From assembly GCA_964019055.1 (NCBI GenBank), contig OZ025215.1, positions 4,717,001 to 4,781,000 of the forward strand: a stretch of 64,000 bases of DNA, written 5' to 3'. This document shows positions 1-12,300 of the stretch, in pieces (position 1 is the first letter of the stretch; each line of letters begins with the position of its first letter). A program made the position numbers and the translations under genes. A model generated the notes under the pieces. It saw nothing but the letters and a program-made list of their open reading frames with translations. It was not told the origin of the DNA and ran no database searches. Source of the stretch: Anthopleura xanthogrammica. Its lineage: Eukaryota; Cnidaria; Anthozoa; Actiniaria; Actiniidae.

Positions 1-329
1 TCACTGCTAAACGCAAGTTTTGGCCGAGAAAAGCACATTTTGGGTGTCCAAAACACTGTTTTGCTGGAAAAAAAAACTTTTTAGCCCAAAAAACTGAAAA
101 ATGGCCATTTTGGCTCTCAAAACCAGGTTTTTCGCTTACGGCGTGACCTGTTTGCTGAAACCCCCACTTTTTGCTCATGATAATACCTCTTGAGATAAAA
201 ACACGACGTTTTGGCGAAAAAAAATTCGGTTTTGGCTGAGTAAAGGTGCTTTTTGGTCAAAAAAGCTGTTTTTTGCTGAGAAAATTGGAAATTTGCTGAG
301 AATTTTCTTTTGCTCAAAACACGACGTTT
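1..329. repeat. Representative satellite monomer with internal ~21-bp motif and phased A/T tracts
   Basis: The unit is a degenerate chain of ~21-bp modules of the form T4-GGC-N4-5-A4. In the first 131 bases, runs of T or A are centred near 19.5, 30.5, 39.5, 51.5, 60.5, 72, 80, 90.5, 99, 109.5, 120.5 and 129. That is twelve tracts with a mean spacing of about 10 bp. Such phasing with the helical repeat is known to give intrinsic curvature. The 15-mer aaaacacgacgtttt occurs twice per unit (198-212 and 316-330, 118 bp apart), suggesting an internal duplication. The minus-strand translation shows a matching seven-residue rhythm of Lys/Phe-rich heptads, as a 21-bp period requires. Confidence 0.85.
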
Positions 330-3300
330 TCACTGCTAAACGCAAGTTTTGGCCGAGAAAAGCACATTTTGGGTGTCCAAAACACTGTTTTGCTGGAAAA
401 AAAAACTTTTTAGCCCAAAAAACTGAAAAATGGCCATTTTGGCTCTCAAAACCAGGTTTTTCGCTTACGGCGTGACCTGTTTGCTGAAACCCCCACTTTT
501 TGCTCATGATAATACCTCTTGAGATAAAAACACGACGTTTTGGCGAAAAAAAATTCGGTTTTGGCTGAGTAAAGGTGCTTTTTGGTCAAAAAAGCTGTTT
601 TTTGCTGAGAAAATTGGAAATTTGCTGAGAATTTTCTTTTGCTCAAAACACGACGTTTTCACTGCTAAACGCAAGTTTTGGCCGAGAAAAGCACATTTTG
701 GGTGTCCAAAACACTGTTTTGCTGGAAAAAAAAACTTTTTAGCCCAAAAAACTGAAAAATGGCCATTTTGGCTCTCAAAACCAGGTTTTTCGCTTACGGC
801 GTGACCTGTTTGCTGAAACCCCCACTTTTTGCTCATGATAATACCTCTTGAGATAAAAACACGACGTTTTGGCGAAAAAAAATTCGGTTTTGGCTGAGTA
901 AAGGTGCTTTTTGGTCAAAAAAGCTGTTTTTTGCTGAGAAAATTGGAAATTTGCTGAGAATTTTCTTTTGCTCAAAACACGACGTTTTCACTGCTAAACG
1001 CAAGTTTTGGCCGAGAAAAGCACATTTTGGGTGTCCAAAACACTGTTTTGCTGGAAAAAAAAACTTTTTAGCCCAAAAAACTGAAAAATGGCCATTTTGG
1101 CTCTCAAAACCAGGTTTTTCGCTTACGGCGTGACCTGTTTGCTGAAACCCCCACTTTTTGCTCATGATAATACCTCTTGAGATAAAAACACGACGTTTTG
1201 GCGAAAAAAAATTCGGTTTTGGCTGAGTAAAGGTGCTTTTTGGTCAAAAAAGCTGTTTTTTGCTGAGAAAATTGGAAATTTGCTGAGAATTTTCTTTTGC
1301 TCAAAACACGACGTTTTCACTGCTAAACGCAAGTTTTGGCCGAGAAAAGCACATTTTGGGTGTCCAAAACACTGTTTTGCTGGAAAAAAAAACTTTTTAG
1401 CCCAAAAAACTGAAAAATGGCCATTTTGGCTCTCAAAACCAGGTTTTTCGCTTACGGCGTGACCTGTTTGCTGAAACCCCCACTTTTTGCTCATGATAAT
1501 ACCTCTTGAGATAAAAACACGACGTTTTGGCGAAAAAAAATTCGGTTTTGGCTGAGTAAAGGTGCTTTTTGGTCAAAAAAGCTGTTTTTTGCTGAGAAAA
1601 TTGGAAATTTGCTGAGAATTTTCTTTTGCTCAAAACACGACGTTTTCACTGCTAAACGCAAGTTTTGGCCGAGAAAAGCACATTTTGGGTGTCCAAAACA
1701 CTGTTTTGCTGGAAAAAAAAACTTTTTAGCCCAAAAAACTGAAAAATGGCCATTTTGGCTCTCAAAACCAGGTTTTTCGCTTACGGCGTGACCTGTTTGC
1801 TGAAACCCCCACTTTTTGCTCATGATAATACCTCTTGAGATAAAAACACGACGTTTTGGCGAAAAAAAATTCGGTTTTGGCTGAGTAAAGGTGCTTTTTG
1901 GTCAAAAAAGCTGTTTTTTGCTGAGAAAATTGGAAATTTGCTGAGAATTTTCTTTTGCTCAAAACACGACGTTTTCACTGCTAAACGCAAGTTTTGGCCG
2001 AGAAAAGCACATTTTGGGTGTCCAAAACACTGTTTTGCTGGAAAAAAAAACTTTTTAGCCCAAAAAACTGAAAAATGGCCATTTTGGCTCTCAAAACCAG
2101 GTTTTTCGCTTACGGCGTGACCTGTTTGCTGAAACCCCCACTTTTTGCTCATGATAATACCTCTTGAGATAAAAACACGACGTTTTGGCGAAAAAAAATT
2201 CGGTTTTGGCTGAGTAAAGGTGCTTTTTGGTCAAAAAAGCTGTTTTTTGCTGAGAAAATTGGAAATTTGCTGAGAATTTTCTTTTGCTCAAAACACGACG
2301 TTTTCACTGCTAAACGCAAGTTTTGGCCGAGAAAAGCACATTTTGGGTGTCCAAAACACTGTTTTGCTGGAAAAAAAAACTTTTTAGCCCAAAAAACTGA
2401 AAAATGGCCATTTTGGCTCTCAAAACCAGGTTTTTCGCTTACGGCGTGACCTGTTTGCTGAAACCCCCACTTTTTGCTCATGATAATACCTCTTGAGATA
2501 AAAACACGACGTTTTGGCGAAAAAAAATTCGGTTTTGGCTGAGTAAAGGTGCTTTTTGGTCAAAAAAGCTGTTTTTTGCTGAGAAAATTGGAAATTTGCT
2601 GAGAATTTTCTTTTGCTCAAAACACGACGTTTTCACTGCTAAACGCAAGTTTTGGCCGAGAAAAGCACATTTTGGGTGTCCAAAACACTGTTTTGCTGGA
2701 AAAAAAAACTTTTTAGCCCAAAAAACTGAAAAATGGCCATTTTGGCTCTCAAAACCAGGTTTTTCGCTTACGGCGTGACCTGTTTGCTGAAACCCCCACT
2801 TTTTGCTCATGATAATACCTCTTGAGATAAAAACACGACGTTTTGGCGAAAAAAAATTCGGTTTTGGCTGAGTAAAGGTGCTTTTTGGTCAAAAAAGCTG
2901 TTTTTTGCTGAGAAAATTGGAAATTTGCTGAGAATTTTCTTTTGCTCAAAACACGACGTTTTCACTGCTAAACGCAAGTTTTGGCCGAGAAAAGCACATT
3001 TTGGGTGTCCAAAACACTGTTTTGCTGGAAAAAAAAACTTTTTAGCCCAAAAAACTGAAAAATGGCCATTTTGGCTCTCAAAACCAGGTTTTTCGCTTAC
3101 GGCGTGACCTGTTTGCTGAAACCCCCACTTTTTGCTCATGATAATACCTCTTGAGATAAAAACACGACGTTTTGGCGAAAAAAAATTCGGTTTTGGCTGA
3201 GTAAAGGTGCTTTTTGGTCAAAAAAGCTGTTTTTTGCTGAGAAAATTGGAAATTTGCTGAGAATTTTCTTTTGCTCAAAACACGACGTTTTCACTGCTAA

Positions 3301-6300
3301 ACGCAAGTTTTGGCCGAGAAAAGCACATTTTGGGTGTCCAAAACACTGTTTTGCTGGAAAAAAAAACTTTTTAGCCCAAAAAACTGAAAAATGGCCATTT
3401 TGGCTCTCAAAACCAGGTTTTTCGCTTACGGCGTGACCTGTTTGCTGAAACCCCCACTTTTTGCTCATGATAATACCTCTTGAGATAAAAACACGACGTT
3501 TTGGCGAAAAAAAATTCGGTTTTGGCTGAGTAAAGGTGCTTTTTGGTCAAAAAAGCTGTTTTTTGCTGAGAAAATTGGAAATTTGCTGAGAATTTTCTTT
3601 TGCTCAAAACACGACGTTTTCACTGCTAAACGCAAGTTTTGGCCGAGAAAAGCACATTTTGGGTGTCCAAAACACTGTTTTGCTGGAAAAAAAAACTTTT
3701 TAGCCCAAAAAACTGAAAAATGGCCATTTTGGCTCTCAAAACCAGGTTTTTCGCTTACGGCGTGACCTGTTTGCTGAAACCCCCACTTTTTGCTCATGAT
3801 AATACCTCTTGAGATAAAAACACGACGTTTTGGCGAAAAAAAATTCGGTTTTGGCTGAGTAAAGGTGCTTTTTGGTCAAAAAAGCTGTTTTTTGCTGAGA
3901 AAATTGGAAATTTGCTGAGAATTTTCTTTTGCTCAAAACACGACGTTTTCACTGCTAAACGCAAGTTTTGGCCGAGAAAAGCACATTTTGGGTGTCCAAA
4001 ACACTGTTTTGCTGGAAAAAAAAACTTTTTAGCCCAAAAAACTGAAAAATGGCCATTTTGGCTCTCAAAACCAGGTTTTTCGCTTACGGCGTGACCTGTT
4101 TGCTGAAACCCCCACTTTTTGCTCATGATAATACCTCTTGAGATAAAAACACGACGTTTTGGCGAAAAAAAATTCGGTTTTGGCTGAGTAAAGGTGCTTT
4201 TTGGTCAAAAAAGCTGTTTTTTGCTGAGAAAATTGGAAATTTGCTGAGAATTTTCTTTTGCTCAAAACACGACGTTTTCACTGCTAAACGCAAGTTTTGG
4301 CCGAGAAAAGCACATTTTGGGTGTCCAAAACACTGTTTTGCTGGAAAAAAAAACTTTTTAGCCCAAAAAACTGAAAAATGGCCATTTTGGCTCTCAAAAC
4401 CAGGTTTTTCGCTTACGGCGTGACCTGTTTGCTGAAACCCCCACTTTTTGCTCATGATAATACCTCTTGAGATAAAAACACGACGTTTTGGCGAAAAAAA
4501 ATTCGGTTTTGGCTGAGTAAAGGTGCTTTTTGGTCAAAAAAGCTGTTTTTTGCTGAGAAAATTGGAAATTTGCTGAGAATTTTCTTTTGCTCAAAACACG
4601 ACGTTTTCACTGCTAAACGCAAGTTTTGGCCGAGAAAAGCACATTTTGGGTGTCCAAAACACTGTTTTGCTGGAAAAAAAAACTTTTTAGCCCAAAAAAC
4701 TGAAAAATGGCCATTTTGGCTCTCAAAACCAGGTTTTTCGCTTACGGCGTGACCTGTTTGCTGAAACCCCCACTTTTTGCTCATGATAATACCTCTTGAG
4801 ATAAAAACACGACGTTTTGGCGAAAAAAAATTCGGTTTTGGCTGAGTAAAGGTGCTTTTTGGTCAAAAAAGCTGTTTTTTGCTGAGAAAATTGGAAATTT
4901 GCTGAGAATTTTCTTTTGCTCAAAACACGACGTTTTCACTGCTAAACGCAAGTTTTGGCCGAGAAAAGCACATTTTGGGTGTCCAAAACACTGTTTTGCT
5001 GGAAAAAAAAACTTTTTAGCCCAAAAAACTGAAAAATGGCCATTTTGGCTCTCAAAACCAGGTTTTTCGCTTACGGCGTGACCTGTTTGCTGAAACCCCC
5101 ACTTTTTGCTCATGATAATACCTCTTGAGATAAAAACACGACGTTTTGGCGAAAAAAAATTCGGTTTTGGCTGAGTAAAGGTGCTTTTTGGTCAAAAAAG
5201 CTGTTTTTTGCTGAGAAAATTGGAAATTTGCTGAGAATTTTCTTTTGCTCAAAACACGACGTTTTCACTGCTAAACGCAAGTTTTGGCCGAGAAAAGCAC
5301 ATTTTGGGTGTCCAAAACACTGTTTTGCTGGAAAAAAAAACTTTTTAGCCCAAAAAACTGAAAAATGGCCATTTTGGCTCTCAAAACCAGGTTTTTCGCT
5401 TACGGCGTGACCTGTTTGCTGAAACCCCCACTTTTTGCTCATGATAATACCTCTTGAGATAAAAACACGACGTTTTGGCGAAAAAAAATTCGGTTTTGGC
5501 TGAGTAAAGGTGCTTTTTGGTCAAAAAAGCTGTTTTTTGCTGAGAAAATTGGAAATTTGCTGAGAATTTTCTTTTGCTCAAAACACGACGTTTTCACTGC
5601 TAAACGCAAGTTTTGGCCGAGAAAAGCACATTTTGGGTGTCCAAAACACTGTTTTGCTGGAAAAAAAAACTTTTTAGCCCAAAAAACTGAAAAATGGCCA
5701 TTTTGGCTCTCAAAACCAGGTTTTTCGCTTACGGCGTGACCTGTTTGCTGAAACCCCCACTTTTTGCTCATGATAATACCTCTTGAGATAAAAACACGAC
5801 GTTTTGGCGAAAAAAAATTCGGTTTTGGCTGAGTAAAGGTGCTTTTTGGTCAAAAAAGCTGTTTTTTGCTGAGAAAATTGGAAATTTGCTGAGAATTTTC
5901 TTTTGCTCAAAACACGACGTTTTCACTGCTAAACGCAAGTTTTGGCCGAGAAAAGCACATTTTGGGTGTCCAAAACACTGTTTTGCTGGAAAAAAAAACT
6001 TTTTAGCCCAAAAAACTGAAAAATGGCCATTTTGGCTCTCAAAACCAGGTTTTTCGCTTACGGCGTGACCTGTTTGCTGAAACCCCCACTTTTTGCTCAT
6101 GATAATACCTCTTGAGATAAAAACACGACGTTTTGGCGAAAAAAAATTCGGTTTTGGCTGAGTAAAGGTGCTTTTTGGTCAAAAAAGCTGTTTTTTGCTG
6201 AGAAAATTGGAAATTTGCTGAGAATTTTCTTTTGCTCAAAACACGACGTTTTCACTGCTAAACGCAAGTTTTGGCCGAGAAAAGCACATTTTGGGTGTCC

Positions 6301-9300
6301 AAAACACTGTTTTGCTGGAAAAAAAAACTTTTTAGCCCAAAAAACTGAAAAATGGCCATTTTGGCTCTCAAAACCAGGTTTTTCGCTTACGGCGTGACCT
6401 GTTTGCTGAAACCCCCACTTTTTGCTCATGATAATACCTCTTGAGATAAAAACACGACGTTTTGGCGAAAAAAAATTCGGTTTTGGCTGAGTAAAGGTGC
6501 TTTTTGGTCAAAAAAGCTGTTTTTTGCTGAGAAAATTGGAAATTTGCTGAGAATTTTCTTTTGCTCAAAACACGACGTTTTCACTGCTAAACGCAAGTTT
6601 TGGCCGAGAAAAGCACATTTTGGGTGTCCAAAACACTGTTTTGCTGGAAAAAAAAACTTTTTAGCCCAAAAAACTGAAAAATGGCCATTTTGGCTCTCAA
6701 AACCAGGTTTTTCGCTTACGGCGTGACCTGTTTGCTGAAACCCCCACTTTTTGCTCATGATAATACCTCTTGAGATAAAAACACGACGTTTTGGCGAAAA
6801 AAAATTCGGTTTTGGCTGAGTAAAGGTGCTTTTTGGTCAAAAAAGCTGTTTTTTGCTGAGAAAATTGGAAATTTGCTGAGAATTTTCTTTTGCTCAAAAC
6901 ACGACGTTTTCACTGCTAAACGCAAGTTTTGGCCGAGAAAAGCACATTTTGGGTGTCCAAAACACTGTTTTGCTGGAAAAAAAAACTTTTTAGCCCAAAA
7001 AACTGAAAAATGGCCATTTTGGCTCTCAAAACCAGGTTTTTCGCTTACGGCGTGACCTGTTTGCTGAAACCCCCACTTTTTGCTCATGATAATACCTCTT
7101 GAGATAAAAACACGACGTTTTGGCGAAAAAAAATTCGGTTTTGGCTGAGTAAAGGTGCTTTTTGGTCAAAAAAGCTGTTTTTTGCTGAGAAAATTGGAAA
7201 TTTGCTGAGAATTTTCTTTTGCTCAAAACACGACGTTTTCACTGCTAAACGCAAGTTTTGGCCGAGAAAAGCACATTTTGGGTGTCCAAAACACTGTTTT
7301 GCTGGAAAAAAAAACTTTTTAGCCCAAAAAACTGAAAAATGGCCATTTTGGCTCTCAAAACCAGGTTTTTCGCTTACGGCGTGACCTGTTTGCTGAAACC
7401 CCCACTTTTTGCTCATGATAATACCTCTTGAGATAAAAACACGACGTTTTGGCGAAAAAAAATTCGGTTTTGGCTGAGTAAAGGTGCTTTTTGGTCAAAA
7501 AAGCTGTTTTTTGCTGAGAAAATTGGAAATTTGCTGAGAATTTTCTTTTGCTCAAAACACGACGTTTTCACTGCTAAACGCAAGTTTTGGCCGAGAAAAG
7601 CACATTTTGGGTGTCCAAAACACTGTTTTGCTGGAAAAAAAAACTTTTTAGCCCAAAAAACTGAAAAATGGCCATTTTGGCTCTCAAAACCAGGTTTTTC
7701 GCTTACGGCGTGACCTGTTTGCTGAAACCCCCACTTTTTGCTCATGATAATACCTCTTGAGATAAAAACACGACGTTTTGGCGAAAAAAAATTCGGTTTT
7801 GGCTGAGTAAAGGTGCTTTTTGGTCAAAAAAGCTGTTTTTTGCTGAGAAAATTGGAAATTTGCTGAGAATTTTCTTTTGCTCAAAACACGACGTTTTCAC
7901 TGCTAAACGCAAGTTTTGGCCGAGAAAAGCACATTTTGGGTGTCCAAAACACTGTTTTGCTGGAAAAAAAAACTTTTTAGCCCAAAAAACTGAAAAATGG
8001 CCATTTTGGCTCTCAAAACCAGGTTTTTCGCTTACGGCGTGACCTGTTTGCTGAAACCCCCACTTTTTGCTCATGATAATACCTCTTGAGATAAAAACAC
8101 GACGTTTTGGCGAAAAAAAATTCGGTTTTGGCTGAGTAAAGGTGCTTTTTGGTCAAAAAAGCTGTTTTTTGCTGAGAAAATTGGAAATTTGCTGAGAATT
8201 TTCTTTTGCTCAAAACACGACGTTTTCACTGCTAAACGCAAGTTTTGGCCGAGAAAAGCACATTTTGGGTGTCCAAAACACTGTTTTGCTGGAAAAAAAA
8301 ACTTTTTAGCCCAAAAAACTGAAAAATGGCCATTTTGGCTCTCAAAACCAGGTTTTTCGCTTACGGCGTGACCTGTTTGCTGAAACCCCCACTTTTTGCT
8401 CATGATAATACCTCTTGAGATAAAAACACGACGTTTTGGCGAAAAAAAATTCGGTTTTGGCTGAGTAAAGGTGCTTTTTGGTCAAAAAAGCTGTTTTTTG
8501 CTGAGAAAATTGGAAATTTGCTGAGAATTTTCTTTTGCTCAAAACACGACGTTTTCACTGCTAAACGCAAGTTTTGGCCGAGAAAAGCACATTTTGGGTG
8601 TCCAAAACACTGTTTTGCTGGAAAAAAAAACTTTTTAGCCCAAAAAACTGAAAAATGGCCATTTTGGCTCTCAAAACCAGGTTTTTCGCTTACGGCGTGA
8701 CCTGTTTGCTGAAACCCCCACTTTTTGCTCATGATAATACCTCTTGAGATAAAAACACGACGTTTTGGCGAAAAAAAATTCGGTTTTGGCTGAGTAAAGG
8801 TGCTTTTTGGTCAAAAAAGCTGTTTTTTGCTGAGAAAATTGGAAATTTGCTGAGAATTTTCTTTTGCTCAAAACACGACGTTTTCACTGCTAAACGCAAG
8901 TTTTGGCCGAGAAAAGCACATTTTGGGTGTCCAAAACACTGTTTTGCTGGAAAAAAAAACTTTTTAGCCCAAAAAACTGAAAAATGGCCATTTTGGCTCT
9001 CAAAACCAGGTTTTTCGCTTACGGCGTGACCTGTTTGCTGAAACCCCCACTTTTTGCTCATGATAATACCTCTTGAGATAAAAACACGACGTTTTGGCGA
9101 AAAAAAATTCGGTTTTGGCTGAGTAAAGGTGCTTTTTGGTCAAAAAAGCTGTTTTTTGCTGAGAAAATTGGAAATTTGCTGAGAATTTTCTTTTGCTCAA
9201 AACACGACGTTTTCACTGCTAAACGCAAGTTTTGGCCGAGAAAAGCACATTTTGGGTGTCCAAAACACTGTTTTGCTGGAAAAAAAAACTTTTTAGCCCA

Positions 9301-12300
9301 AAAAACTGAAAAATGGCCATTTTGGCTCTCAAAACCAGGTTTTTCGCTTACGGCGTGACCTGTTTGCTGAAACCCCCACTTTTTGCTCATGATAATACCT
9401 CTTGAGATAAAAACACGACGTTTTGGCGAAAAAAAATTCGGTTTTGGCTGAGTAAAGGTGCTTTTTGGTCAAAAAAGCTGTTTTTTGCTGAGAAAATTGG
9501 AAATTTGCTGAGAATTTTCTTTTGCTCAAAACACGACGTTTTCACTGCTAAACGCAAGTTTTGGCCGAGAAAAGCACATTTTGGGTGTCCAAAACACTGT
9601 TTTGCTGGAAAAAAAAACTTTTTAGCCCAAAAAACTGAAAAATGGCCATTTTGGCTCTCAAAACCAGGTTTTTCGCTTACGGCGTGACCTGTTTGCTGAA
9701 ACCCCCACTTTTTGCTCATGATAATACCTCTTGAGATAAAAACACGACGTTTTGGCGAAAAAAAATTCGGTTTTGGCTGAGTAAAGGTGCTTTTTGGTCA
9801 AAAAAGCTGTTTTTTGCTGAGAAAATTGGAAATTTGCTGAGAATTTTCTTTTGCTCAAAACACGACGTTTTCACTGCTAAACGCAAGTTTTGGCCGAGAA
9901 AAGCACATTTTGGGTGTCCAAAACACTGTTTTGCTGGAAAAAAAAACTTTTTAGCCCAAAAAACTGAAAAATGGCCATTTTGGCTCTCAAAACCAGGTTT
10001 TTCGCTTACGGCGTGACCTGTTTGCTGAAACCCCCACTTTTTGCTCATGATAATACCTCTTGAGATAAAAACACGACGTTTTGGCGAAAAAAAATTCGGT
10101 TTTGGCTGAGTAAAGGTGCTTTTTGGTCAAAAAAGCTGTTTTTTGCTGAGAAAATTGGAAATTTGCTGAGAATTTTCTTTTGCTCAAAACACGACGTTTT
10201 CACTGCTAAACGCAAGTTTTGGCCGAGAAAAGCACATTTTGGGTGTCCAAAACACTGTTTTGCTGGAAAAAAAAACTTTTTAGCCCAAAAAACTGAAAAA
10301 TGGCCATTTTGGCTCTCAAAACCAGGTTTTTCGCTTACGGCGTGACCTGTTTGCTGAAACCCCCACTTTTTGCTCATGATAATACCTCTTGAGATAAAAA
10401 CACGACGTTTTGGCGAAAAAAAATTCGGTTTTGGCTGAGTAAAGGTGCTTTTTGGTCAAAAAAGCTGTTTTTTGCTGAGAAAATTGGAAATTTGCTGAGA
10501 ATTTTCTTTTGCTCAAAACACGACGTTTTCACTGCTAAACGCAAGTTTTGGCCGAGAAAAGCACATTTTGGGTGTCCAAAACACTGTTTTGCTGGAAAAA
10601 AAAACTTTTTAGCCCAAAAAACTGAAAAATGGCCATTTTGGCTCTCAAAACCAGGTTTTTCGCTTACGGCGTGACCTGTTTGCTGAAACCCCCACTTTTT
10701 GCTCATGATAATACCTCTTGAGATAAAAACACGACGTTTTGGCGAAAAAAAATTCGGTTTTGGCTGAGTAAAGGTGCTTTTTGGTCAAAAAAGCTGTTTT
10801 TTGCTGAGAAAATTGGAAATTTGCTGAGAATTTTCTTTTGCTCAAAACACGACGTTTTCACTGCTAAACGCAAGTTTTGGCCGAGAAAAGCACATTTTGG
10901 GTGTCCAAAACACTGTTTTGCTGGAAAAAAAAACTTTTTAGCCCAAAAAACTGAAAAATGGCCATTTTGGCTCTCAAAACCAGGTTTTTCGCTTACGGCG
11001 TGACCTGTTTGCTGAAACCCCCACTTTTTGCTCATGATAATACCTCTTGAGATAAAAACACGACGTTTTGGCGAAAAAAAATTCGGTTTTGGCTGAGTAA
11101 AGGTGCTTTTTGGTCAAAAAAGCTGTTTTTTGCTGAGAAAATTGGAAATTTGCTGAGAATTTTCTTTTGCTCAAAACACGACGTTTTCACTGCTAAACGC
11201 AAGTTTTGGCCGAGAAAAGCACATTTTGGGTGTCCAAAACACTGTTTTGCTGGAAAAAAAAACTTTTTAGCCCAAAAAACTGAAAAATGGCCATTTTGGC
11301 TCTCAAAACCAGGTTTTTCGCTTACGGCGTGACCTGTTTGCTGAAACCCCCACTTTTTGCTCATGATAATACCTCTTGAGATAAAAACACGACGTTTTGG
11401 CGAAAAAAAATTCGGTTTTGGCTGAGTAAAGGTGCTTTTTGGTCAAAAAAGCTGTTTTTTGCTGAGAAAATTGGAAATTTGCTGAGAATTTTCTTTTGCT
11501 CAAAACACGACGTTTTCACTGCTAAACGCAAGTTTTGGCCGAGAAAAGCACATTTTGGGTGTCCAAAACACTGTTTTGCTGGAAAAAAAAACTTTTTAGC
11601 CCAAAAAACTGAAAAATGGCCATTTTGGCTCTCAAAACCAGGTTTTTCGCTTACGGCGTGACCTGTTTGCTGAAACCCCCACTTTTTGCTCATGATAATA
11701 CCTCTTGAGATAAAAACACGACGTTTTGGCGAAAAAAAATTCGGTTTTGGCTGAGTAAAGGTGCTTTTTGGTCAAAAAAGCTGTTTTTTGCTGAGAAAAT
11801 TGGAAATTTGCTGAGAATTTTCTTTTGCTCAAAACACGACGTTTTCACTGCTAAACGCAAGTTTTGGGCCGAGAAAAGCACATTTTGGGTGTCCAAAACA
11901 CTGTTTTGCTGGAAAAAAAAACTTTTTAGCCCAAAAAACTGAAAAATGGCCATTTTGGCTCTCAAAACCAGGTTTTTCGCTTACGGCGTGACCTGTTTGC
12001 TGAAACCCCCACTTTTTGCTCATGATAATACCTCTTGAGATAAAACACGACGTTTTGGCGAAAAAAAATTCGGTTTTGGCTGAGTAAAGGTGCTTTTTGG
12101 TCAAAAAAGCTGTTTTTTGCTGAGAAAATTGGAAATTTTGCGAGAATTTTCTTTTGCTCAAAACACGACGTTTTCACTGCTAAACGCAAGTTTTGGCCGA
12201 GAAAAGCACATTTTGGGTGTCCAAAACACTGTTTTGCTGGAAAAAAAAACTTTTTAGCCCAAAAAACTGAAAAATGGCCATTTTGGCTCTCAAAACCAGG

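Noticed and set aside
125..150. CENP-B box-like motif in the satellite (tttcgcttacggcgtga)
   Set aside because: It misses essential positions of the TTCG-N4-A-N2-CGGG core, so I do not claim a CENP-B site.
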